A DNA stretch of 64,000 nt from Pedobacter sp. W3I1 (GCF_030816015.1 NZ_JAUSXN010000001.1:806001-870000); one strand, 5' to 3'; counted from the first letter of the stretch, positions 8,273-17,985 are shown. Notes: generated from the sequence alone by a model not told the origin. Translations and numbers: made by a program.

Positions 8273-11200
8273 TTAGTTAAAGATGTAACGGACACCAAAT
8301 TGTGCCTGCCAGCGCGAAATCTGATCGGTAATGTTTTTATAGGTGGTGGTATATGGAGTTAAATTAGCTTTATCCTGGTATGGAAAAGAGTATGTGGCTT
8401 TTCCTGAAACAGGATCCAAACCCTTATAAGCTAATAATACCGCCGTGTTATAGGTAGATAGTGGAATATTTGGCGTTTGGTAGAGGCCCCAATCACTATT
8501 TAACATATTGCCTAAGTTGATGATATCCAATGTAAACTGAAGTGTATTTCTTTTTCCTTTCGGACCAACAAAGAAATCCTGTGCAATGTGTAAGTCGGCT
8601 CTTTTGAAGTACGACATGATCGCGCCATTTCGTTTGGCAAATTCGCCTCTGTGTTTGCTCAGGTAACTGTCCTGGCTGATGTAAGCATTTAGTTGATTCC
8701 AAATCTGCGCAGGGGTGCGGGTATCGCCAACAAAATCGGGAACTAAGGTGATATCGCCCTGATTTTGTGGGATGTAAAGCAGATCGTTTGCACCACCGTC
8801 ATTGTTGATATCGCCTGATGAAACATAACTGAATGCACCGTTATTGGCTGATTCAAAAATTAAACCGATTGTGGTTGCGGCATGTTTAAAATATTCTCTT
8901 TTATAACTTAATGAAGCAATAGCCCTATTTGGCTGAATAAAATTGGTATTGGCTAAAACATCTGAATTTGCATCACCAGCAATGGCCCTTTGCGACCAGA
9001 TTGAGCTTGCCGTAGAACCACCATCATTAACCGATCGCGACTGGCTGTAGGTATAGGCCGCACTGGCATTAAATCCGTTTAAAAAAGATTTTTGTAGTTG
9101 ACCCGTGATGAAATACGAATAACCTTTTTTGGTATTCTGCATATAAATAAACGGCGATATAGAAGGGTTTGCCGCAGTTGTACCTGTTTGTGTAGATTTT
9201 ACAGTATAACGTTGTTGTCCTTCAATGCCTGGAAGGGTAATTAAACCTGTAGAATTATTAGGCAATGCTGCATTGGAGAAATTTACAGCATTGATATCCT
9301 TCGTGTAAGATGCTTCTATGGTGGCAATGATACCCATTGGTAATTTCTGGTCAACCGCAACATTGGTTCTCCAGATTTGAGGGTATTTGAAATCTTTTGA
9401 TGTCGCATCTACTTCGTATGAAGTATTGGCATTAACCGTACCTGGTGCGGGGCGGTTTGCATTTACATTCGGATTAAAGATCAATCGTGGGTCTCCAACG
9501 GTTGAAACAGTGCTTGAACTAAACAATGTTCCGGTATTTGAGGCCTGGTTGGATATCCAAACATAAGGAACCTGACCAGTGAAAATTCCCGTTCCACCTC
9601 TTAGCTGCGTGGTTTTATCACCAAAAAGATCATAATTGAAACCTACACGTGGAGAGAATAATAATTTTTTGTTCGGAAATTTAGAAATATCTACCTGTAA
9701 ACCGTTTTGAAAGGTTAGTGCCGCTAAATTGGGGTTCGGATCTAATTTGGTAGGAAAATAGGTATAATCTGCCCGTATACCATAGGTTAATTTGAAATTA
9801 TCGCTAACCTGATATTTATCCTGTGCGTATAAGCTGAGGTTGTAGGACGACATTTTTGCGAACGGGAAAGCACCATCAGCCAATGCAGAATTGCGGTAAG
9901 AATAACTTACTGCAGGCGCATTGTTCATAAAATCATCGGCAGTTCTAAAATAATACAACCCATTGTAGTTAGGCGCAAAACCATTTAAAAATTTATTCAG
10001 CTGGTTACTGGTACCAATGGTGATTTCGTGTTTGCCGGCGTAGATGGAGAAATCATCAGAAAACTGGTAGATATCTGAGTTTAATAAGTTGTTTGCGGTA
10101 AAAACCTCATAACCAAAACTGGTTAAAATACCGCCGTTTCCATTACCGATATCAACCATTGGCAATTCTGCGCCATTAGAGGCCCGAAAGTCTCTCAAGG
10201 CTGAATACCCAAGTGTTAACTTGTTCGACATGCTGTTGCCAATCCTTGTGTTCAACTCAACTATACCGATGTTAAAGTTGTTGTTGATGGTATAGCTGGA
10301 TCCAAAGTAGGGCATAGAGGTTGAAGAAGGTGAACGGCTGCCGTTTAAGCCTGCCGGGATACCCGAACCACTGGCCACAACCTGTCTGTTCGATTTTAAA
10401 TAAAAATACTTTGCGCTTAAAGTATTATTGGCATTGATGTTCCAATCGATTTTGGCAGTTATTTTATCACTTTGCGTCTCGTATGGATAATTCTCGTATG
10501 GACCTGTAGCGTAATTATATTTGCTCATTAAATAGTTCGATAATTTATCTAAGGTTGCTGCATCTGCTGTGGAAACATTGGCTCCGGATAAACCTGGTCT
10601 TGAAGCTACGAAGGATGTAGCGGGTGTACTGATACGCTCTTGTTCGCCCGAAACAAAGAAGAATAATTTGTCTTTGATGATGGGGCCGCCAATATTTAAA
10701 CCACGTTGGTTATATTTAAAGTCTACAATTGGTATTTTTGTAACTCCTGCAGAATAGCCTGTTAAATCGGTCCCTCTCGTATAGTAATAAGCCGAGCCTT
10801 TAAAGTTATTCGTTCCCGATTTTACAATCGTATTAATACCTGCTCCGGTAAACGATCCCTGGCGTACGTCATAAGGCGCGATATCTACCTGTATCTGTTC
10901 GATCGCATCCAATGAAATCGGTTGAGAGTTGGCCTGTCCGCCCAAGCTACCTGATAGTCCGAACGAATTGTTAAACAAAGCACCATCTACGGTTAAGTTG
11001 TTATAAGAACCGCTTCTTCCACCGAAACTTAAACCGCCAACTGTTGTAGAGTTTGCTGATGGGGTTAATTTGGTGAAATCGGATAATGAACGGCTAATCG
11101 TTGGCAAATTATCAATCTGCTGTCTTGTAATGGTTTCCCGCGCTCCGGTTCTGGATGAATTGATCACTTTATCCTGCGTCCCCTTTACCATAACATCAGC

Positions 11201-11542
11201 TAAGTTTTGCGATGTTTCGGTTAAGGAAGCATCAACCCTTAAATCTTCTCCAATGGTTGTACTCAGATTTTCTTTAACCAGTTCATTGTAGCCGATATAA
11301 CTTATTTTAACAGTGTATGGCCCACCCACACGCACGTTAGGTAAATTGTACCTACCATCCGCCCTGGTAATTGTTGCGTATTTTGTGCCTGATGGAATAT
11401 GTACCGCGGTAACTGTTGCACCTGGTATCACCCCTTTTTGATCTTTAACCGTACCGATAAATGATGCAGTTGTAACGCCTTGAGCAAAACCATAAACGGT
11501 TATTGCAAGCATAAATGAGAATAATAGTAGTAGTTTTTTCAT
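8273..11542 (-). CDS. TonB-dependent receptor with carboxypeptidase-like regulatory domain (Oar-like)
   Basis: A 1089-residue outer-membrane protein. It begins with a signal peptide (MKKLLLLFSFMLAITVYGFAQ), then a carboxypeptidase-regulatory-like domain at about 25-105 (ASFIGTVKDQKGVIPGATVT ... GRYNLPNVRVGGPYTVKISY), a TonB plug at about 125-260 (TRQQIDNLPTISRSLSDFTKLTP ... GINTIVKSGTNNFKGSAYYY) and a long 22-strand-type barrel ending in FGVRYIFN. The NNLTVDGALFNNSFG and SLDAIEQIQVDIAPYDVRQG segments are typical of Oar-like receptors. No SusD partner is adjacent, so it is probably not a classical Sus transporter; the ligand is unknown. A TATTTTTG box lies about 90 bases upstream (11633-11640). 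Confidence 0.93.
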   Translation of the reverse strand: MKKLLLLFSFMLAITVYGFAQGVTTASFIGTVKDQKGVIPGATVTAVHIPSGTKYATITRADGRYNLPNVRVGGPYTVKISYIGYNELVKENLSTTIGEDLRVDASLTETSQNLADVMVKGTQDKVINSSRTGARETITRQQIDNLPTISRSLSDFTKLTPSANSTTVGGLSFGGRSGSYNNLTVDGALFNNSFGLSGSLGGQANSQPISLDAIEQIQVDIAPYDVRQGSFTGAGINTIVKSGTNNFKGSAYYYTRGTDLTGYSAGVTKIPIVDFKYNQRGLNIGGPIIKDKLFFFVSGEQERISTPATSFVASRPGLSGANVSTADAATLDKLSNYLMSKYNYATGPYENYPYETQSDKITAKIDWNINANNTLSAKYFYLKSNRQVVASGSGIPAGLNGSRSPSSTSMPYFGSSYTINNNFNIGIVELNTRIGNSMSNKLTLGYSALRDFRASNGAELPMVDIGNGNGGILTSFGYEVFTANNLLNSDIYQFSDDFSIYAGKHEITIGTSNQLNKFLNGFAPNYNGLYYFRTADDFMNNAPAVSYSYRNSALADGAFPFAKMSSYNLSLYAQDKYQVSDNFKLTYGIRADYTYFPTKLDPNPNLAALTFQNGLQVDISKFPNKKLLFSPRVGFNYDLFGDKTTQLRGGTGIFTGQVPYVWISNQASNTGTLFSSSTVSTVGDPRLIFNPNVNANRPAPGTVNANTSYEVDATSKDFKYPQIWRTNVAVDQKLPMGIIATIEASYTKDINAVNFSNAALPNNSTGLITLPGIEGQQRYTVKSTQTGTTAANPSISPFIYMQNTKKGYSYFITGQLQKSFLNGFNASAAYTYSQSRSVNDGGSTASSIWSQRAIAGDANSDVLANTNFIQPNRAIASLSYKREYFKHAATTIGLIFESANNGAFSYVSSGDINNDGGANDLLYIPQNQGDITLVPDFVGDTRTPAQIWNQLNAYISQDSYLSKHRGEFAKRNGAIMSYFKRADLHIAQDFFVGPKGKRNTLQFTLDIINLGNMLNSDWGLYQTPNIPLSTYNTAVLLAYKGLDPVSGKATYSFPYQDKANLTPYTTTYKNITDQISRWQAQFGVRYIFN

Positions 11543-11674
11543 TATTTTATGGTTTTTTTATTGGTGATGAAGCGATTATAATTATTATTGCCCATATGGC
11601 TCTAAAATTATGATGTTTCATTCACTTTTCCACAAAAATACAATGACTTAATACTGCTAATGTTCTATTTAAAG

Positions 11675-12637
11675 TTAATTAATTGTTAAGCGCTTGCCCT
11701 GTTGAGGAAATATTAGCTTTATACTATTCGAATTCCTTGAAATCAATTGTTTTTTTACTTTTTCGGCAGTTTTCTGTGGCGGTTTTGTATGGGTTACAAT
11801 AAAAGATATTTTTTTAAAAGCTTTTTCATCTGTTAAACTTTCGAGTTTTGATAATTCACTATAAAAAAGCTTTGGGGTAAGGTGTCCGAATAATTGTTTA
11901 TCAGGCTGTTCATTAGGGAAAGAAACCTCCATAAAAATTGCTTTTAGCTGTCCTGAATTAACAATTGGTGCTATAACACGCCATAACTTAGCAAGTTTAT
12001 CTGATTTTTCAATTTCATCTGCTCCGGTATCGCCGAGATACAAAGCGTAACTTTCATTATGACTGATTAAAAATGCGGTGCTTTTGTAAGGGTTTCCATG
12101 GCTTAGTTCAAATGCCCTAACCTTCATTTCTGTTCCCTCAAGTGGATAGGTAATGCTTTCAAGTAGCGGTGAGTAGGTATATTTTTTTAATTGTGGTTTT
12201 TCCCCCTCATTTGCGAAATTAGCCCAGGCATCCCATGTAAAATATTTGTCCCTTAAGATATTCAGCACCGAGGGCAAGCCGTAAATGTTTTTTGCAGTGT
12301 CTGCTGGTGAGTTGATAATTAAGCCAGCTACATGATCTAAATGCGCATGTGAGATCAGATAACCCTTTATTTGTGTACGCTGAATTTCCTCACTTACTCC
12401 TTTTAATGATTTATGATCTATTGCCTTTTGAATACCTGCTTTTATGGTACCTGCATCAAGACAAATATATTTTTCACTGCCTTTTGGGGCAATCATATAA
12501 GAAGATAAATTGCTCTCATCATCGCCGCCTTTAATACCAAGTGGTATAACGGTAAAAGAAGTACTTATTTCTTGTGCCCAGGAATTACTGCCATAAACAA
12601 ATAAGAATATTAGCGCTGAAAGGATTTTTTTGAACAT
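11675..12637 (-). CDS. cpdP: Class-II 3',5'-cyclic-nucleotide phosphodiesterase (CpdP-like), secreted
   Basis: A 320-residue metallo-beta-lactamase-fold hydrolase. The segment SHAHLDHVAGLIINSPA fits the class-II phosphodiesterase signature (HxHLDH followed by hydrophobics and S-[AP]) that sets these enzymes apart from other MBL-fold hydrolases. Further metal ligands are plausible in LGDTGADE and VTHTKPP. A signal peptide (MFKKILSALIFLFVYGSNSWAQ) indicates export, as for the periplasmic Vibrio enzyme. It starts 6 bases after the nagA stop and is clearly cotranscribed with it. Activity on cAMP or cGMP outside the cytoplasm is inferred from the family. Confidence 0.85.
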   Translation of the reverse strand: MFKKILSALIFLFVYGSNSWAQEISTSFTVIPLGIKGGDDESNLSSYMIAPKGSEKYICLDAGTIKAGIQKAIDHKSLKGVSEEIQRTQIKGYLISHAHLDHVAGLIINSPADTAKNIYGLPSVLNILRDKYFTWDAWANFANEGEKPQLKKYTYSPLLESITYPLEGTEMKVRAFELSHGNPYKSTAFLISHNESYALYLGDTGADEIEKSDKLAKLWRVIAPIVNSGQLKAIFMEVSFPNEQPDKQLFGHLTPKLFYSELSKLESLTDEKAFKKISFIVTHTKPPQKTAEKVKKQLISRNSNSIKLIFPQQGKRLTIN

Positions 12638-12643
12638 GTTGAA

Positions 12644-13738
12644 TTAATTAATCGTTTCTCCCCTAAATAGGACCTCTTTTAAATTTAAGCTTTCATCAAT
12701 GACCAATAGATTTGCCTGATGTCCAATCTCAATGTTTGCTGTTAGGTTTTCGATCCCAATTAACTTAGCTGGATATAGTGTCCCCATCTTGATCGCATCA
12801 TTTAAACTGATACCACAGTGTGTTACACAGTTTTTAACAGCTTCTAACATCGTGAGCGACGAACCAGAAAGTGTACCATCGGGCATCACATATTTATTCC
12901 CCTTTTTAACATGCTGATATGGGCCAGTAGAACAAGCGGTAACCGCATCAGTAATTAAGAATAAACGTTCTTTTAAAAGTTTCTGTGCAAATTTAAGCAC
13001 TTCAAAATCTACATGCTGCCCATCGGCAATAATGCTGGCCATTGCCTTATCATGATTAAAAACAGCCGTTGGTATTCCAGGCTCACGATGGTGGATGGGG
13101 CTCATGGCGTTAAAAAGGTGTGTAGTGGTTTGTACACCCCTGTTATAAGCAGCTGTTGCCTCATTAAAGGTTGCGTTACTATGCCCTAATGAAACCACAA
13201 CGTCATGGTCTAACAAGTATTGAATTACTTCATCATCTTGGATCTCTGGCGCTATTGTCATCATTTTAATTACGCCATCCCCAAAATCAATTAGTTTCTT
13301 AATTTCGTCTAACGAGGCCTTGCGTACAAATGCGGGTACATGGGCACCTAAACGTTTTGGATTCAAGAACGGACCTTCTAAGTGTAATCCCAAACAATTT
13401 TTTGCAGATGATCGATGTTCTTTAGCTGCTTTGATACATTCATCAAAAACTTCGGGAGAATTTGTTGCCATACAGGCTAAAAATCCTGTAGTCCCTTTTT
13501 TAAGCAGATCATCTTCCATTATGGTTAATGATTCGACAGTTGGATCGGCAGAGAATAACCTTCCCCCTGAACCATAAATCTGTAGATCAATAAATCCAGG
13601 AACAGTTAAGGATTGATTCGTTTCTTTATTTTCGGAATGGTTAATAAAAGAAATTGTACCGTCTTCAATTAAAATATCCTGATTTCTTTTTATAGCGTTA
13701 TCCTGAAAGTAGGAGGTATTGGTAATTACTTTTGACAT
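12644..13738 (-). CDS. nagA: N-acetylglucosamine-6-phosphate deacetylase
   Basis: A 364-residue amidohydrolase that removes acetate from GlcNAc-6-phosphate in amino-sugar and cell-wall recycling. Diagnostic segments: GFIDLQIYGSGG, GLHLEGPFLNPKRLGAH (metal/substrate site), VSLGHSNATFNEA and TTHLFNAMSPIHHREPG (metal-ligand histidines), and LITDAVTACSTGP with the catalytic Asp. Length is slightly short of the usual 380. It is first in a two-gene unit with the phosphodiesterase and divergent from a metallophosphatase gene. No nagB or nagK is nearby. Confidence 0.95.
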   Translation of the reverse strand: MSKVITNTSYFQDNAIKRNQDILIEDGTISFINHSENKETNQSLTVPGFIDLQIYGSGGRLFSADPTVESLTIMEDDLLKKGTTGFLACMATNSPEVFDECIKAAKEHRSSAKNCLGLHLEGPFLNPKRLGAHVPAFVRKASLDEIKKLIDFGDGVIKMMTIAPEIQDDEVIQYLLDHDVVVSLGHSNATFNEATAAYNRGVQTTTHLFNAMSPIHHREPGIPTAVFNHDKAMASIIADGQHVDFEVLKFAQKLLKERLFLITDAVTACSTGPYQHVKKGNKYVMPDGTLSGSSLTMLEAVKNCVTHCGISLNDAIKMGTLYPAKLIGIENLTANIEIGHQANLLVIDESLNLKEVLFRGETIN

Positions 13739-13810
13739 ATCAAACGTTTGAGTAAATTTAATCTTACACGGTCAAAGTTAAATATTGTAACTATATATTT
13801 GATTAATAAG

Positions 13811-15031
13811 ATGAATCCTGACCAAATGAATGAAAATCAGCCAAATAGAAGAAGTTTCTTAAAGGCCGGCCTAACTTTAAGCGCTGCTACCTTAGTAGCG
13901 CCATCTGCAGCCATTGCAAGCATACCCCTTAGTGAAGATGAATTTAAAATAGCAGTTGGCCCTTATTTACAAACCAACTTTAATAACTCAATGACCATTC
14001 TTTGGTTAACCAATAAAAATGCTGCAGGTTGGGTAGAATTTGGTGAACAGGCTGATCAGTTGAATCAAAAAGCTTATGGGAAAGCTGAATTGGGCTTAAT
14101 GCAAGCCAATAGCAAGCTGAATGCAGTAACGTTAAAAAATTTAAAACCAGGAACAAAATATTATTATAAAATTGTTTCGAAAGAAATTAAAGATTTTCAG
14201 CCTTATAAATTAACCTATGGGGGAACGGTAAGCAGTTCAGTCGAAGAATTTGTGAATGCCGATCTTCGTAAAGAAGAAGTTTCGTTTTTAATGCTGAATG
14301 ATACACATGATCGCCCGGAATCAATCCCTCAGTTGTTAGGGCTTGTTCCCGATAAGAAGCAGGATTTTATTTTCTTTAATGGAGACATATTCGATTATCA
14401 AACCGATGAGAAACAGATTATAGAACATATGCTTCAGCCCTGTGTAGATAATTTTGCAAAGCATACGCCTTTTATCTACGTAAGGGGTAATCACGAAACA
14501 CGTGGTAAATTTGCACGCGAATTTCCACAATATTACATGCATGTTGGGCATGCCGCTTTTACCTTAGGGCCTGTGCGCTTTGTAATTTTAGACACCGGTG
14601 AAGATAAAGAAGATGCACATCCGGTGTATGCAGGGATTGTAGATTTTGACGATTATAGAGTTCAGCAGGCAGAATGGCTTAAAACAGAAATAAATTCAAA
14701 GGAGTTTAAAAAAGCGCCATTTAGAGTGGTATTGATGCATATTCCGCCACGCTTTTCTGGCGATGCACACGGACCAAAACATTGCACCGAACTTTTTGAA
14801 CCTTTTTTGAATCAAGGTAAAGTAGATTTAGTTTTAAGTGGCCATACCCATAAATATATGGTACACCGACCCGATAAAGCGCTAAACCATTATCCTTTAA
14901 TTATTGGTGGCGGCCCTAAAACAGGGACAAGAACAATCACCAAGATAAAAGCAGATAAAAATAAAGTGGTGGTGAGTATGCTCGATGATTCGGGTAAGGA
15001 AGTGGGCGCTTATACTGCACTTAGAAAGTAG
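13811..15031 (+). CDS. Tat-exported metallophosphatase (purple-acid-phosphatase-like)
   Basis: The frame is open from 13748, but the ATG at 13811 gives a normal twin-arginine signal (NRRSFLKAGLTLSAATLVAP), so that start is chosen; it leaves 406 residues. After it comes a fibronectin-like domain (VGPYLQTNFNNSMTILWLTN ... NLKPGTKYYYKIVS) and a calcineurin-like phosphoesterase domain with all the metal motifs: DTHD, FNGDIFD, VRGNHETRG, LMHIPP and LSGHTHKY. It therefore hydrolyses a phospho-ester outside the cytoplasm, substrate unknown. A TATATTTG box at 13794-13801 sits just before the chosen ATG. It is divergent from nagA. Confidence 0.88.
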   Translation: MNPDQMNENQPNRRSFLKAGLTLSAATLVAPSAAIASIPLSEDEFKIAVGPYLQTNFNNSMTILWLTNKNAAGWVEFGEQADQLNQKAYGKAELGLMQANSKLNAVTLKNLKPGTKYYYKIVSKEIKDFQPYKLTYGGTVSSSVEEFVNADLRKEEVSFLMLNDTHDRPESIPQLLGLVPDKKQDFIFFNGDIFDYQTDEKQIIEHMLQPCVDNFAKHTPFIYVRGNHETRGKFAREFPQYYMHVGHAAFTLGPVRFVILDTGEDKEDAHPVYAGIVDFDDYRVQQAEWLKTEINSKEFKKAPFRVVLMHIPPRFSGDAHGPKHCTELFEPFLNQGKVDLVLSGHTHKYMVHRPDKALNHYPLIIGGGPKTGTRTITKIKADKNKVVVSMLDDSGKEVGAYTALRK

Positions 15032-15044
15032 GCAAGCCCAAGTG

Positions 15045-15148
15045 GTCGTCATTTCGAGCGGAGTGCAACGTAGTCGAGAAATCTATCTAGAGAGCGTTTT
15101 TGAATTAGATCTCTCCATTTCACTGCGTTTCAGTCGAGATGACGATGC
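15045..15148. repeat. REP-like palindrome (CGTCATTTCGA family)
   Basis: CGTCATTTCGA at the left pairs imperfectly with TCGAGATGACG at the right, with inner arms GAGAAATCT and AGATCTCTCC. It lies directly after the metallophosphatase gene. A second copy of this family closes mscS at 22375-22469. Confidence 0.8.
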
Positions 15149-15213
15149 CTTCTATTGAAATGCACAATGGTATTGGAATGGAGAGAGGAAGGGAATTGTA
15201 GGAATACCACGCA

Positions 15214-15245
15214 TAAAAAAAGCCCCAATTTCTTGGAGCTTTTTA
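15214..15245 (-). terminator. Terminator of the rplM-rpsI-rpsB-tsf operon
   Basis: On the minus strand AGCTCCAA-GAAA-TTGGGGCT forms an 8-bp stem with a tetraloop (15222-15240) followed by TTTTTTT. It is 20 bases past the tsf stop. Confidence 0.85.
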
Positions 15246-15261
15246 AACATATTTTTAATGC

Positions 15262-16107
15262 TTATGCACCTAATTGTACACGTTTGAAAGCCGTTACTGT
15301 TAAACCTTTAGAAGTGTTATCTAAAAATTTACGAACATCTAGTGAACTGTCTTTAACAAACTCTTGGTTTAATAAAGTACTGTCTTTGTAGAATTTATTC
15401 AATTTACCAGCAGCTATTTTCTCAACCATTTCTTCTGGTTTACCTTCAGCACGGATCACATCTTTAGCGATTTCAATTTCGCGTTGAATAGTAGCAGGAT
15501 CAACACCTTCTTTATCAACAGCAACTGGGTTCATTGCAGCAATTTGCATTGCAACATCCTTACCAGCTTCCGTAATATCTACGCCATTAGTACCTTCAAA
15601 TACCACTAAAACACCCATTTTACCATTAGAATGGATATAAGAAACAATTTTCTCACCAGAGATATTTGCGTAATCTTGAATAACGATTTTCTCTCCGATT
15701 TTACCTGTTAGTTCAGTTATGGTTTCGGCAACAGTACGTCCATCTTCCAAAGTAACCGCTGATAATTCTTCGGTAGAAGCAGGATTATTGGCAACTGCTG
15801 CAGCTAAAACAGCCTGAGCTAGATTACGGAAATCTTCAACTTTAGAAACTGGCTCAGTTTCGCAAGCTAAAGCAACTAATTTACCATTTGTGCCATCCGC
15901 TGAAACATTGATTGATACCAGACCTTCAGAAGTAGCATTACCAGAACGGGCGGCAGATACTTTTTGACCTTTTTTGCGCAATAAATCAACAGCTGCTTCG
16001 AAATCGCCATTAGCTTCAACTAAAGCTTTTTTGCAATCCATCATACCAGCGCCAGTTTGTTGGCGTAGTTTATTTACATCTGCGGCAGTAATTTGTACTG
16101 TAGACAT
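15262..16107 (-). CDS. tsf: Translation elongation factor Ts
   Basis: A 281-residue EF-Ts, the GDP/GTP exchange factor of EF-Tu. The N-terminal UBA-like domain (TAADVNKLRQQTGAGMMDCK, KKALVEANGDFEAAVDLLRK) and the core (LVALACETEPVSKVEDFRNL, VDKEGVDPATIQREIEIAKD) are intact. Its closing part NKFYKDSTLLNQEFVKD is the conserved C-terminal segment. It is last in the ribosomal operon after rpsB, with a 111-base spacer that holds a CCCGAT/ATCGGG hairpin. Confidence 0.97.
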   Translation of the reverse strand: MSTVQITAADVNKLRQQTGAGMMDCKKALVEANGDFEAAVDLLRKKGQKVSAARSGNATSEGLVSINVSADGTNGKLVALACETEPVSKVEDFRNLAQAVLAAAVANNPASTEELSAVTLEDGRTVAETITELTGKIGEKIVIQDYANISGEKIVSYIHSNGKMGVLVVFEGTNGVDITEAGKDVAMQIAAMNPVAVDKEGVDPATIQREIEIAKDVIRAEGKPEEMVEKIAAGKLNKFYKDSTLLNQEFVKDSSLDVRKFLDNTSKGLTVTAFKRVQLGA

Positions 16108-16127
16108 TTTATTTCCTTTTTACCCCC

Positions 16128-16152
16128 AAATCCCGATTTAGCATCGGGATTT
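16128..16152. repeat. CCCGAT/ATCGGG hairpin in the rpsB-tsf spacer
   Basis: AAATCCCGAT (16128-16137) pairs perfectly with ATCGGGATTT (16143-16152) over a 5-base loop. Similar CCCGAT...ATCGGG hairpins occur at about 4169-4192, 36570-36590 and 44910-44935. Without a T-run it is unlikely to be a strong terminator; it may be a small repeat or an attenuator that lowers tsf relative to rpsB. Confidence 0.6.
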
Positions 16153-16218
16153 GCGAGTGATTAAATAATTTATGAATTTTGAATTTGTAACCTTATTACT
16201 TCCCTTTAGGGGATGGGG

Positions 16219-17079
16219 TTATTCTTCTGTTTTAGTTTCTTCTGATGAAGGCGCTTCAACTTCTGCTTCAGCAGTTACCTTTTTAGTAGTTGGTCTTTTT
16301 TCACCAGCTGCTCTAGGCTCTTTTGCTTCAGGAGCATCAGCTGCAACTTTCGCTGCTACTGCTTCTTTTTCAGCTTCATCATCTTTTTCGCGTTTACGCT
16401 CATCTAAGCCTTCTTCAATAGCTTTGATAATTACATCAGTAATTAAAGAGATTGATTTTGTAGCATCATCATTCGCTGGAATAGGGAAATCGATGTTAGA
16501 AGGATCAGAGTTAGTATCAACCATCGCAAAAGTAGGGATGTTTAATTTTAACGCTTCAGTAACTGCAATGTGTTCTTTCTTAACATCAATTAAGAATAAA
16601 GCTGCAGGTAAACGGTTTAAATCAGCAATACCACCTAAAAGTGATTCTAATTTAATACGCTCACGTTGAATCATTAAACGCTCTTTTTTAGATAAGATCG
16701 AATAAGTACCGTCTTTAGTCATTTTATCGATGTTAGACATCTTTTTGATTGACTTGCGAACAGTAGCAAAGTTGGTTAACATACCACCTAACCAACGCTC
16801 GGTTACGAAAGGCATGTTTACTTTTTTAGCTTGTTCAGCTACGATTCCTTTTGCTTGTTTCTTTGTAGAAACGAATAATACTTTACGTCCTGATTTTACG
16901 ATTTGTTTAATCGCAGCCGCAGCTTCTTCAGTTTTAGTTAAAGTTTTATTTAAATCTATAATGTGAATTCCATTACGCTCCATGAAAATGTAAGGAGCCA
17001 TTTTTGGATTCCATTTACGGGTAAGGTGACCAAAGTGTACACCTGCATCCAATAAGTCTTGATAAGTTGTTCTTGCCAT
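16219..17079 (-). CDS. rpsB: Small-subunit ribosomal protein uS2
   Basis: A 286-residue S2. The core is standard: DLLDAGVHFGHLTRKWNPKM, IDLNKTLTKTEEAA, VLFVSTKKQAKGIVAEQA and RWLGGMLTNFATVRKSI. The last 55 or so residues are a low-complexity Lys/Glu/Ala-rich extension (EKEAVAAKVAADAPEAKEPR and onward), longer than in E. coli S2 (241 residues) and common in this phylum. Third gene of the operon. Confidence 0.97.
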   Translation of the reverse strand: MARTTYQDLLDAGVHFGHLTRKWNPKMAPYIFMERNGIHIIDLNKTLTKTEEAAAAIKQIVKSGRKVLFVSTKKQAKGIVAEQAKKVNMPFVTERWLGGMLTNFATVRKSIKKMSNIDKMTKDGTYSILSKKERLMIQRERIKLESLLGGIADLNRLPAALFLIDVKKEHIAVTEALKLNIPTFAMVDTNSDPSNIDFPIPANDDATKSISLITDVIIKAIEEGLDERKREKDDEAEKEAVAAKVAADAPEAKEPRAAGEKRPTTKKVTAEAEVEAPSSEETKTEE

Positions 17080-17097
17080 TGTCTTTGCCTCCTGTGA

Positions 17098-17484
17098 TTA
17101 ACGTTTACTGAATTGGAATTTCTTACGGGCTTTAGCACGTCCTGGTTTTTTACGCTCAACCATACGGTTATCACGTGTCATTAAACCTTTAGCACGTAAA
17201 GCAGGTTTTTTCTCCGCATCTAGTTCAACAATCGCTTTAGCAATAGCCAAACGAACAGCTTCTGCTTGTCCTTTTACTCCACCGCCTTGTACGTTTACAG
17301 TGATATCATAACGGCCGGTAAGTTCAGAAACTTCTAAACTTTGGTTTACGATATATTGCAAAGGTAAAGTAGGGAAATATACTTTGTGATCTTTACCGTT
17401 AACGGTAATTGCGCCAGCACCATCTTTTAAGTAGATGCGTGCAACAGCTGTTTTTCTTCTTCCTGAAGTGTTAGTAACTGACAT
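17098..17484 (-). CDS. rpsI: Small-subunit ribosomal protein uS9
   Basis: A 128-residue S9. It contains SGRRKTAVARIYLKDGAGAI at the start, VQGGGVKGQAEAVRLAIAKA in the middle and the basic tail KKPGRAKARKKFQFSKR that reaches into the P site. Starts 3 bases after the rplM stop, the usual L13-S9 pairing. Confidence 0.98.
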   Translation of the reverse strand: MSVTNTSGRRKTAVARIYLKDGAGAITVNGKDHKVYFPTLPLQYIVNQSLEVSELTGRYDITVNVQGGGVKGQAEAVRLAIAKAIVELDAEKKPALRAKGLMTRDNRMVERKKPGRAKARKKFQFSKR

Positions 17485-17487
17485 TTC

Positions 17488-17931
17488 TTAAAGTTTAATG
17501 GTTTTTGGAGATTGAGCCGAATGTGGATGAGTTTCACCAGCATACACAAAAAGATTGGTATACAATTTTTTGCCCAATTTAGTTTTCGGTAACATACCAC
17601 GTACCGCTTTCTCGATTACACGTTGAGGGTGTTTCGCCATTAACTCCTTAGGAGAAATAAAACGTTGACCACCTGGATAACCAGTATAAGAAACATATTG
17701 CTTTTCGCTGAATTTGTTTCCTGTCAATTTAACCTTGTCTGCATTGATAACAATTACGTTATCTCCGCAATCTACGTGTGGGGTGTACTCAGGCTTGTTT
17801 TTACCACGGATGATCATAGCGATCTTCGATGACAAGCGCCCCAAAATCTCGCCTTGCGCATCAACAACAATCCACTGTTTGTTAACAGTTTTCGCATTGG
17901 CCGAGACAGTTTTGTAACTTAACGTATTCAC
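17488..17931 (-). CDS. rplM: Large-subunit ribosomal protein uL13
   Basis: A 147-residue L13, first gene of rplM-rpsI-rpsB-tsf. Conserved parts: WIVVDAQGEILGRLSSKIAM, YTPHVDCGDNVIVINADKVK, YVSYTGYPGGQRFISPKELM and VRGMLPKTKLGKKLYTNLFV. Its start lies about 50 bases after a clear promoter, and the leader can form a small CCCA/TGGG hairpin. Confidence 0.98.
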   Translation of the reverse strand: MNTLSYKTVSANAKTVNKQWIVVDAQGEILGRLSSKIAMIIRGKNKPEYTPHVDCGDNVIVINADKVKLTGNKFSEKQYVSYTGYPGGQRFISPKELMAKHPQRVIEKAVRGMLPKTKLGKKLYTNLFVYAGETHPHSAQSPKTIKL

Positions 17932-17985
17932 TTGCTTGTATTTAATTTATTAAACAATTTATTATTCCCATTAAATTTGGGACTG

